Assembly (NCBI GenBank): GCA_014825775.1
Contig: MVAQ01000129.1
Location: 1-59,279 of the forward strand
DNA: 59,279 nucleotides
Direction: 5' to 3'
Source: Krasilnikovozyma curviuscula
Lineage: Eukaryota > Basidiomycota > Tremellomycetes > Cystofilobasidiales > Mrakiaceae
Under the pieces are notes generated by a model. It was not told the DNA's origin and made no database searches. It worked only from the letters and a program-made list of their open reading frames with translations. Positions 24,220 through 33,111 of the stretch are shown in pieces. A program made the translations under genes and the position numbers. Numbering within the stretch: the stretch's first letter is position 1; each line of letters opens with the position of its first letter.

Positions 24220-24450
24220 GCTTTCGCACCCTCATCACTTTGACTCCCCCTGATCTCTGAAGAGTTCCTGGTGCCGTTAAACAATATGATCCGCAATTTT
24301 GAATTACGCTGAGGTTCTATTCACAAGGCAAGGACAAAATTCCTTTTGCCAGCTCGGTTAAATTGTCAGCCGCGCCGCTTGCTGCTTGAAGTTCATTTGC
24401 GCCGCATCCTAATCACTCGCTCAATCTAACTTTCCTTACTCTGAGATCTA
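24220..24450 (+). repeat. Copia LTR remnant, internal and 3' part, plus orientation
   Basis: CACTTTGACTCCCCCTGATC, CTTTTGCCAGC and TTTGCGCCGCATC (about 24236..24412) each have counterparts in the minus-strand LTR at 25100..25220. The order within the block suggests the end of one LTR copy joined to the middle of another at about 24252. The boundaries are by eye and approximate. Confidence 0.6.
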
Positions 24451-24454
24451 TAGC

Positions 24455-24520
24455 CAGCAAACTTCTTTTGCTGCCCCAGCGAGAGCAAAACATACTCTTC
24501 CTCGCAAGTTGAAAGTGTTG
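24455..24520 (-). mobile_element. Copia RNase H fragment
   Basis: About 65 bp on the minus strand match the RNase H segment at 25825..25890. Both contain CTCGCAAGTTGAAAG and a CTTTTGCTGCC stretch, and both encode the STCEAEYVALAEAAKEA region. It is flanked by LTR pieces on both sides, so it is a deletion derivative of a second element. Confidence 0.65.
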
Positions 24521-24524
24521 ATCT

Positions 24525-24643
24525 TTCGCTGCACCAGGAACTAAGTATCAGTAGTAGTTCGGGGTGCAAGTCTTGTGCGCAAATGGAGCTACTATGTAGG
24601 AGGCGCGCTTTGACGCTTAGCGAGTTGCGGCGCTATAACAACA
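24525..24643 (-). repeat. Truncated copia LTR 5' part, minus orientation
   Basis: Read on the minus strand, the copy starts TGTTGTTATAGCGCC at 24643 and follows the LTR at 25526 through GCGCGCCTCC, GCACAAGACTTGCAC and TTCCTGGTGCAG. It then ends abruptly beside the RNase H fragment at about 24525. It is more diverged than the plus-strand copy at 23986..24065. Confidence 0.65.
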
Positions 24644-24760
24644 AATATTAACTGTCCGAGCCTGATCTCATTGAAAGGCTTCTCAGACTGTATACCAATT
24701 TCCTTCTCCGTCTCTTCCCTTGTAAAATTTTGTTGACTGCACCAGGAACTTCATGTTGAA

Positions 24761-24921
24761 GTAACTACCACACTAACTGTGAAGTTGACTATGCATAGCG
24801 CACCTGTTGAACAGAACAAGATAAACTACGCAAACTGATATAAGCACGATCCAGATTTTCTATATAATGAGAACATAGACTTACCTCAGTAGTAACTACC
24901 ACACTAGCTGTGAAGTTGACT
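24761..24921 (+). repeat. Direct repeat of 30 bp, two copies
   Basis: Copies lie at 24761..24790 and 24892..24921 and share GTAACTACCACACTA-CTGTGAAGTTGACT with one mismatch (A versus G). The copy-to-copy offset is 131 bp. The second copy is framed by short inverted bases (ACCTCAGT...ACTGAGGT). Both lie between the LTR at 25013 and the LTR fragment at 24643, so they may belong to element leader sequence or to a nested insertion. Confidence 0.75.
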
Positions 24922-25012
24922 GAGGTAAACGGCGTCTGTGACTCGCGTTGCGAATTAAATAAACACCTAAACAAAACTCTGCAGGACAAATAGAAAATTC
25001 CCATCCTCGCCG

Positions 25013-25526
25013 TGTTGAACAAAGCAAGTAAACTCAGTAACCATTGACGGGAGTATTTTTATTTTTGCTAACTATGTTAGAGAGATCTGCGACGCGAGTC
25101 GCAACAGCTTTTCTTCAGAGCAGGGGGAGTTAGATAGAGAAAGTGATCAAGATGCGGCGCAAATAAAATTGAAGCGGTCAGATTATCCTGGACATTTTGG
25201 CTGTGCTGGCAAAAGGAGAAATTTCGCCTGGTAAAGAGAACCCCATCTACATTCAGCATTGTGGATCGACTAAGCAAGGGTCTCTTCATCCAGAGATTCA
25301 AAGGGTTATGTGCCCAAATTCAACCATGGCAGCCTAACCAAGTGATCCATTCAGAATCTCCAACTTCCTCACTTCTTTTTCCAACTTTCAGTCCTGGTCT
25401 AGATTATTGTTTAACTGCACCAGGAACTAGTATTAGAAGTAGTTCGAGTGCAAGTCTTGTGCCCAGAAGATACGACTATATAGGAGGCGCGCTTTGGCGC
25501 TTAAGAGTCGCGGCGCAATATCAACA
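25013..25526 (-). repeat. 3' LTR of the Ty1/copia element
   Basis: A 514-bp LTR-like block is bounded by perfect 6-bp inverted ends: TGTTGA at 25526 reading left and TCAACA ending at 25013 on the minus strand. It lies directly downstream of the RNase H frame, where a copia 3' LTR must be. A TATA-like CTATATAG lies about 50 bp inside. A 5' LTR at the other end of the element is not recognisable. Confidence 0.75.
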
Positions 25527-27100
25527 GTCCCACTCGCTGCGACTCCCACCAAACCCAAGTTTCTACAAAGTCGATGGTGACCATCTCTCGGCAGCACCTT
25601 CGTGCCAATATCTGTCATCATCTCTTTCGTTCCAATAGGAAGAATCTTCAACTTCCCATTCGCCACTTGATCGCGGGTGAAGTGGTACTTCACCTCAATA
25701 TGTTTCGTCCGTTGGTGGGAGAAGGGGTTGTTAGCAAGAGCAATTGCTCCCATGTTGTCTTCGTATATGACTATGGGTTGTTGATTGTGTTCGTTGAGTG
25801 AGATGAGAAGCGTCGATAGCCAGCAAGCCTCTTTTGCTGCCTCAGCAAGAGCGACATACTCTGCCTCGCAAGTTGAAAGGACAGTGCTGTCTTGCTTCTT
25901 GGACCTCCAGCTGATTGCTCCTCCGTTGATCATTGAAATGAAGGCGCTGTGTGACTTCCTTCCATCCCTCTCAGAAGCTTAGTCTGCATCTGAGAACAAC
26001 GCCAAATTCACCGTGTCTGGCCCGTAGCTCAACTCCCACGCTTTTGTGCCTTTAATATAGGCCAGCACCTTCTTCAAGACCTGCCAATGTCTTTTCCAAG
26101 GCTTGGCACTAAACTGTGCCAACCTGCCGACGATGTATGCTATGTCAGGCCTTGTCAGAGCCATTAGCCAGAGCAAGCCACCCAGCGCATTGACATACGG
26201 CACTGAGCGCATATCTTCCTCCTCTTCTGGTGTTGTTGGAGATTGAGAGGCTGACAATTCATCAACCGAAGGTAAGACCATATGTTCTGCCCCAGTCGCG
26301 AGAAGGCTCAAATTCGCGAGGAGGACAGCGCGCGTCCCACTCGCGAAGAGTACAATAACTAATTTATTAATTTATTTTCTAACTTTGGTTTATTATCATT
26401 TGTCATTTCACCCTCTAATCCAGCTCAATATTTTTACAACTCATGAGCTGACTCCCTTTGACAGGTACTGGAAAGAAATTGGTGACAGGTTCTCTCAAAA
26501 TTACATAGCCTCATGGCAATTCTCCATGTTTAATCGCTTCAAGAGCTCCCTGATATAAGGCGCCTGAGAAATGCTGAGTTTCTGCTTCTCTCGTTCACGC
26601 TTGACAATAACTCCCAAGCAGAACCTCATCTCCCCCAAGTCCTTCAAGGTGAAGTGTTTGTTTAAATCCATTTTTCACTTCATTCAGCAGCTCCATTCCA
26701 CTAGAGAACAAGCCGAAATCGTCAACGTAAACAGCAAGGTGAAGTACCTGGTTGTGTCTTCGCATGGTGTATAATCCTTAGTCGTCTGGTGATCGTTCGA
26801 ATCCGATAGTAGTGAGTATTTCATGAAGTTTCAGGTACCATTGTCGAGCTGCTTGCTTCAATCCGTACAGTCCTTTTTGCAGCTGACACACCCAATCTTC
26901 CTTTTCTTTCACCTCGAACCCCTTTGGCTGCCTCATGTACACCTCCTCCTCCAGGCTTTCATACAGAAACGCCGTCTCGACATCCATTTTTGCAGCAGCT
27001 ATAGCCAAGAGAGCTCGGAGGGTCGTGAATTTAACCACAGGTGCGAATGTTTCGTCATAATCCACACCTGCCTTCTGCGAGAAGCCCTGGAGCCCTTAAG
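25430..27100 (-). mobile_element. Degenerate Ty1/copia retrotransposon, pol remnant (reverse transcriptase and RNase H)
   Basis: Minus-strand fragments in correct order are: FSQKAGVDYDETFAPVVK and MDVETAFLY with VYMRQPKGF (about 26778..27090, reverse transcriptase start), YVDD at 26718..26729 (catalytic motif), SISQAPYIRELLKRLNM (about 26530..26590), RPDIAYIVGRLAQFSAKP (25979..26311) and the RNase H block with CEAEYVALAEAAKEACW and KHIEVKYHF (25433..25933). Frameshifts and stops separate these blocks, and an AT-rich piece of about 220 bp interrupts the frame near 26312..26535. Gag, protease and integrase are not recognisable, so the element cannot move by itself. Confidence 0.9.
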
Positions 27101-28802
27101 GTTGCCTTCCTCTCTTCCCTTTCTTCAACCTGGTTTTTTTGTTATCCTCAATTCTTGTTGTCTTTGAGCCCCTTGTTATCCAAACACTTCACCGCTCATC
27201 CCAATCAAACTCGTTGTGGGTCAAGCTTGTTGAAGTGCAACAAGACTCACAAGCGGATAACGGATGTTGCAGGGATGTTTCAAGAAACGGAAAGAGGGAT
27301 AGAAAGGAAATTGAGGGATGAGTTGGCGGTAGAGAAAGACACGGGAGCGGATATCTACTTTGAGATCCTCTATATTTGCATTCTTCACTGGTCCCAACTG
27401 GAGTCGGCGAAGAATCTGACTTCAAAAATGTTGAGTGTGTTGTTCGTCGGAATCATCCTATCTCTGTTAAGATTGGATATCCTTTCACACAAGAAATGCA
27501 ATTCCGATGCTTTCTAAGAATGGTGAATAGGAGGAGTTAGTTGTTACATCGAACTTGGTCATTGGTGCGTAAGGAGCGTTTCCTTCGCAAGTGGGAGCAA
27601 AAAAAAACTAAAAAGTGTTCCAGTGACGAGAATTAGCGACTGGGACACTAACCCGTTCCCAGAGCTCACATCGCATTCGGGGCTGTACTCAATTTATCCT
27701 GCACAATGGAAAGTAGTGATGAAATCCACCCACCTCAAACCAGTGTATGGATTGGAAATGAGACGCTCAAAGATTTGTTAGCGACCAGTATAGAAGTTTT
27801 TTTTTTTTTTTTTTTTCCCCAGAGATGGTAGTTAGTAGAGTAGATGCCTCGTCGACATTGTCGTTCTTCTCAATGGCTTGCGAGCTTTAGCTTTTCTTTC
27901 TATTTCTGAGAAATTAAATATGAGTGCGAGATTATATGAGGACGGCATATAACAGATTTGTTACCAAAAAAAAAAAAAAAAAACTGGCTGCGCCTCTAGC
28001 GAGGGGCAAAAGTAGTTGAAGTTACTCGCGAGAGATGAAGGCGGTTGAGCCACTCGAGAAAATGGGTGCTCCGCGGGTGGCTCAGGGCCAATAACTACTT
28101 TGATCTTCCCAGACCCAAATCTGATGACGATAGGAGGCAAGCTCACCTAACTCGCTTTCATTGCGAACCGTGAGTCAGCTTGGTATAAGCTGCTTTTAAC
28201 CCTGGAGTGTGAAAAGATACACGGCATTGAATTACAACCGATTAGCCCTTCAAGATATTGAGCAGTTCGAGCAAGTACGCATTTTGACGAGGACAGTTTC
28301 AGACTTTAGCGGTTGAGCTATTCTGACGGCTTAACGAGGTAAGGGCGTATAACCGAGGATGGTCTCTCTGGCTATACAAAGGTAGTGGACGACTTGGTCG
28401 AAGAATTACAGTCGTCACACAACAAGAGTAACTTTGAGTGAGATCGAAACAACTCAGGCAATCCAGGGGAGCTCACCGTCTGATTTGTTTGTTCTTAGTG
28501 CTCCTTTGAGGATATTGCTGCGAGTCTTACTGTTAAGACCAGAGGAAAGGGGGTCTGGATCTACGAAGGCGCGTCCAGTGGGAGTATGACAAAAGCCCTC
28601 CGGACTGCACATTGCCCATTTAGCCTGTTGTGATGGACTAGAACATTCATAAATACCTCTGAAATTCCCTGACAAGAAAGGATTTTCGTGAATTTGTTTT
28701 CCTGTGGGTCCAGCGAGCCCTTCTGTGCGTTGGGCGAGCTTGAGTTGGCCACGACACCGACTGTCTTCCGATTTGCTGGATTGCAAGTCAACCCTACCCA
28801 AC
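27101..28802. other. Intergenic region right of the copia remnant
   Basis: There are 1.7 kb with no recognised gene. The open frame at 27041..27517 plus overlaps copia sequence on the opposite strand and has no family signature. A T20 run (27797..27816) and an A19 run (27966..27984) bracket a 149-bp segment. The last several hundred bases should carry the ArfGAP promoter; no clear TATA box is visible. Confidence 0.4.
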
Positions 28803-30828
28803 ATGTCAGATGTTGCTGAAGATTACAAGAAGCAGGAACTGTTCGATCTCATCAAGCTAGAGGGAAACAAAAGTGAGTTACAAAGACAGTAACTCTGTCC
28901 GACCGAACAAGAGACCATGTTCTGCAAGTCTTTCCGTGGAGCAATATTTTGAGGTCTTCACAGTGTAGTCCTATAGGCATCACTGCTCAGAACTCATTCC
29001 ATTTCAGATCTGTTACTTTCGAGATGAATGGAGAGATGAATATTGTCTTCCTCACGTCCAAACGCGTGCTGCATTGCTCCTCCCTTCGAGTTTACTCTGA
29101 CTGACCCCTACTCTGTCTCTCCATCTTTCTCTCTTTCTCTGCGTGTGTGCTACATCCTGCTCTATAGCCTGTGCCGACTGTGGAAACCCCAACCCACAGT
29201 GGGCGTCCCTTTCCTTTGGTAACTTTATATGCCTTGAATGCTCAGGTGTGCACAGAGGGTTCGGTGTTCACATCTCGTGAGTACACAAATATGGCCGGTT
29301 TGCAGAGTTTGAGTTAGTGGACTGATATATTCTCTGCCTATGCGTCAAATGCATAGCTTCGTCCGCTCAGTGTCGTGAGTCCTCTGGTCCAGGTTGCTGC
29401 GTTTCCTGAGAGTGGACTGATCTTCTCTATCTGTACCTAATCCAGCATGGATAAATGGTCCAATTCACAAGTTCAAAAGATGAAGGTGGGAGGAAACAAC
29501 AACTTCAAAGAGTTTATCGAGAACTACGGGCCTGGTGGCGGATACGAGAAGGGAATGGATATCAAAGAAAAATACAATACTTGGGCCGCTACTCAATACA
29601 GGGAGAAGGTGAGGGTTTATCAATACTTGTCAACCGTTTGTACCACGGTTACCTTGAAGCTGAAGATTCATTCTTCATAGCTCTCTTGTCAAACATCCGA
29701 CCCCCCAACTGAGTTCGTGAAATCGGCAGCTCCACCACCTAACGAAACCAGTGCATCCCCACCGACTTCAGCCCAAGGTGTCAGAAAGTCGAGATTGGGT
29801 CAACAACAGTCGAGCTACGGTAGTGGCTCGAGTTCGCCGTCCTACAATACTGTTGATGACGCTGCTCAACGGAAATCTGACAATGAGAACTATTTCGCTG
29901 GAATGGGAAGCAAAAATGCAGAGCGTTCAGCTGATTTGCCTCCTTCTCAAGGTCCGCCTTTAAACTTCTCGCTTCGTTGGAGCTTCGTTGTCTCGCTTTG
30001 CCTACCACACGTTGACTGGTTCGTTGTGTTACATTATTGATTCTTTCAGGTGGAAGATATCAAGGGTTTGGATCTAATCCAGAACCTTCTTCAAACCAAC
30101 ACCCTTCTTACGCCTTGTCATCTCATAACGCTCCAAGCCTTCATGATTTTCAACAGGATCCGTTAAAAGCGGTCGGGAAAGGATGGGGCTTGTTCTCTGC
30201 CGCACTGTACGTTCCTCGTCAACCCCTTTAACAATCCATAGACACTTAAACACACATATACTGACTTGGAATCACCTGTTACGCTTGTCAGATCGGCAGC
30301 TGGGAAGACGGTGAACCAGTCCGTGATTGCGCCAGCGATCCAAACTGTGTCTGATCCATCTTTCCAAGGAACAATTCGCTCCCAGATCTCTACAGCAGCT
30401 GAACGGGCTCAAGCAGGTGCTTCTTGGGCTTCTTCAAAAGCTTACGAAGGAACTTTAGCAGCCAATGACGTCTTAAAAAAGCAAGCTGGGGTCGATTTTG
30501 TTGGAACCATCTCCAACGGCGGCAGTGGTGGTCAAAGGCTAGGTGGAGGAGTAGAGTACACTTCTGGCACAGGAGGATTTGAAAGGTTCGGAAGGGGCGA
30601 ATCAGGAAACAGCAGAGGTGGATATTCGAGAACAGGCGAAGACGAGGAACCGGATGATTTCAAGGCCGTAAGTTGCGATGCCTTCCGGTTTTGACAATTT
30701 TCTAACACGATCGAGCCGTTTCCTAGATTTTTGGCGATTCTCCATCTCTCAATACCCGAAAGGGAGCTAGTGCTGCTCCTGGTAAGAAAACCGATGAGTG
30801 GGGAGATGAAGGATGGAAGGACTTTTGA
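28803..30828 (+). CDS. ADP-ribosylation factor GTPase-activating protein (Gcs1/ArfGAP1 type)
   Basis: The protein stimulates GTP hydrolysis on Arf1 and thereby COPI vesicle uncoating at the Golgi. The N-terminal zinc finger is [13 protein letters not shown] plus [17 protein letters not shown], i.e. C-x2-C-x16-C-x2-C, followed by FVRSVSMDKWS with the catalytic arginine region. Exons are 28803..28872, 29168..29276, 29357..29374, 29446..29608, 29681..29951, 30050..30206, 30292..30667 and 30729..30828. All phases join, and the third exon is just 18 nt. The rest is Ser/Gly-rich, with an ALPS-like amphipathic stretch (GWGLFSAAL) and a C-terminal [11 protein letters not shown] motif that resembles the ArfGAP1 coat-binding tryptophans. 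About 400 residues in all. Confidence 0.93.
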
Positions 30829-30907
30829 GCAGTTTAGTTTCTGTCAATTTTGATTAGTTAGACCGTGTGAACGAATTCATCTGGAATATTATCGATCAAT
30901 TGCTAAT

Positions 30908-32739
30908 TCAGATCTCAATGACTATGGGTCCGACCTCCCCTATCAGCTCGTCGCTCTGAAGTATATCTGGCAAAACTGCAACCAATTCTCGAAGTCTTCT
31001 TTCCACTATATTCGCGCTGGCTAACAGCCTAGAAAGTCTGGCCCAAGGAACCAGATCTTTCTCGGACAGTAAAATCCACAACTTCCCAAGAACTGCCGGT
31101 GAGACTGAGGCAGGGGAGAGAAATGACGGTGGTGGTGGTGTGGGGAATGGGTGTTCGTCATCATCGATTTGAGACTCTTCTTCGTCTTCGCTCTCCTCTT
31201 GCCAAGTAACATCTTGGTCGTCTTTAGGTCCCGCAATCCTATCTCTTTCATTCTCCGGCGGCTTTATAACAGCTCCAAATTCCGAAGACGAAGCCTGCTC
31301 GAACGAGAAATATCCAGTTCGGTGGACATCCAAGTGTGACTTTAAGGCATCGTTGAGGGGATAAAAAACATTTGTAGCCTGGAAAAGAAGGTAAGAATTG
31401 AGGTTTTCCTACACATTTACACCAGTGACTTACAGAGTCAAGAAGTTCAGACGGTTTGTAATCCCCCTTATATCTCATTTTCGGACAAGAGTGGATGTAG
31501 AAGCCTGAATGAGTATTGTTGTTAGTCAGGGCACGTCAAGTCAGGTTGGGAAAATCCCTTTCCTTGGTAAACGAACTGGCAGCTGACAACCCCAGCATCA
31601 TACATGTCTCTGGCCAGAAGGACTTCCCTAATAGCTGAGAACTTACCCCATTGAGAACTCTCTGATCTCGGTTTATACACGAGGTATACACTCGAGATCC
31701 CACAAGGAAGGATATCAATCACACCCATGCAGATGAGCTCCCCTTTGACGCGGTACAGCATGTGTTTGGTACCATACGTTTTAGGCAGAAGTCTATTGGT
31801 TGATATATTGAGATTCGGATACTCGATGGTGGACTCGATTAGCGGTGAGTTACAGAGGAACCGGGCAAACGAGTCGATAGTGAGTTTTGCCGAAGGTTCT
31901 CCATGAATCTCCATTTGATAAGCTTTGTACAGTTGAAATTTCTCTTCGGTAGCTACAGCATTCTCTATTGTGATCTGGTATGCATATGTGTCTGTCAGCG
32001 AGCAGAGATCAGGTAAGTAGTCGCAAGTTCATAAGTGGACTCACAGACAAATCAGGTACTTTGTTCTCAATTTCGCTAAGTCTACTGAAGTCCCATGGTT
32101 TATTTTTTCTACCTTTGCCAGGTTTCCCAGAGTGAATTGTAGGTGCAGGAAGCAGTGTCCGTAAGAAGCGACTGAGGACCTTTCGGTGTCTTTTTGAGAA
32201 GATGAAAGTCAAGTGGGCCAGACGTAGTGTGTACTGATAACAATAAAACGATCACATGAACTAGACGTAAAATGGTCACTTTATGTCGCAAAAAACCAAC
32301 CTGTGGACAACATGTTCGCTATTAAGAGTATCATCAGCGATACGCAAGGCAGTTCCGGTACTAGTTGATAACAACTCACTTCATTGTCTGGATGATAGAA
32401 GTAACCACCTGAGCGTCTCCAGCCATGGCACATGATGTGTTGATACAACTCGACTGACATCTGTTCAGACCTAGGAATCGACATTGTCCTCCTTCGTCAA
32501 CGCCGCCCTACGTTGGCCGGTGCAGAGTCGTGAACGCACCAAAATCCGTATGAGAATGACGATTTTGAAGATGATCTCTCCCCTGTCGGAGAGCAATAGC
32601 CACATGTTGAAGCAGAGTAACCTACGTGGGAATACAGGACCAAAAGGTCACCCTCCCGTTAATCAATGACCAACCAAGCCAGTGCCTTGTAGGCTGTGAA
32701 CTACTCACCCAAGGGGGATATAATGGAACAAGGCAGCAT
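30908..32739 (-). CDS. ATE1: Arginyl-tRNA-protein transferase
   Basis: ATE1 adds Arg to N-terminal Asp, Glu or oxidised Cys and so feeds proteins to the N-degron pathway. I start it at the ATG at 32739 (MLPCSIISPLG, exon 32709..32739). It splices to exon 32540..32621, which holds the essential CGYC motif (YSASTCGYCSPTGERSSSK), and then to 32470 (SEQMSVELYQHIMCHGWRRSG). The later part contains TYGTKHMLYRVKGELICMGV, SSVYLVYKP, the FYIHSCPKMRYKGDYKPSELLD block and a long C-terminal extension with an acidic linker and PPPP stretch, ending GPIVIEI. The ATG at 32484 lies inside an intron and would lose CGYC. The 3' end is only 79 bp from the end of the convergent ArfGAP gene. Confidence 0.92.
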
Positions 32740-33111
32740 AACGAGAGCACTTATGGACTAAGGATTTATTGTCCAGACACTTCGATCTAGAAAACGGCAA
32801 GGGTGATAGTTCGCCTTCAGTAGCAACACTCGCCGATTCGAAGTTGAGTATGAACAGCGAAATCCCAAAACAAATGTCCAGTACCAATCGGTAACGTAAT
32901 CTTGTACATAAGCGAAGGTTTTGTAGAACCTGAATTATAGGGCGGTCGGCACCAAAGAATAAGGCCAATTTTTTATAATGCGAAAGAAATCAAGAGACTG
33001 GTACACCCATTGGAACAAATTAAGCCATGCAAGAAGGGAATAGAAAACGACAGAGATGCGAGAGGAAGCTAATAAGGATGAACAGCGAGCAGAAGGCCGA
33101 ACCAGTCTAGT
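32740..33111. other. Spacer between ATE1 start and the glycosyltransferase end
   Basis: There are 372 bp between two minus-strand genes. I see no conserved frame or RNA gene. It should hold the ATE1 promoter and the 3' end of the glycosyltransferase gene. Confidence 0.45.

Noticed and set aside
24220..24260. Idea that TTCCTGGTGC repeats mark a primer-binding site
   Set aside because: The motif occurs inside the LTR copies themselves, not just after the LTR end, so it is LTR sequence rather than a primer-binding site.
26780..26800. GTTCGAATCC, a tRNA B-box-like sequence
   Set aside because: It lies in the copia reverse transcriptase reading (GFERSP) and no A-box or cloverleaf can be formed around it.
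27041..27517. 158-codon plus-strand open frame right of the copia remnant
   Set aside because: It starts antisense to the reverse transcriptase and shows no family features; judged to be chance.
32482..32484. ATE1 start at the ATG at 32484
   Set aside because: It lies inside an intron; using it would remove the CGYC motif.
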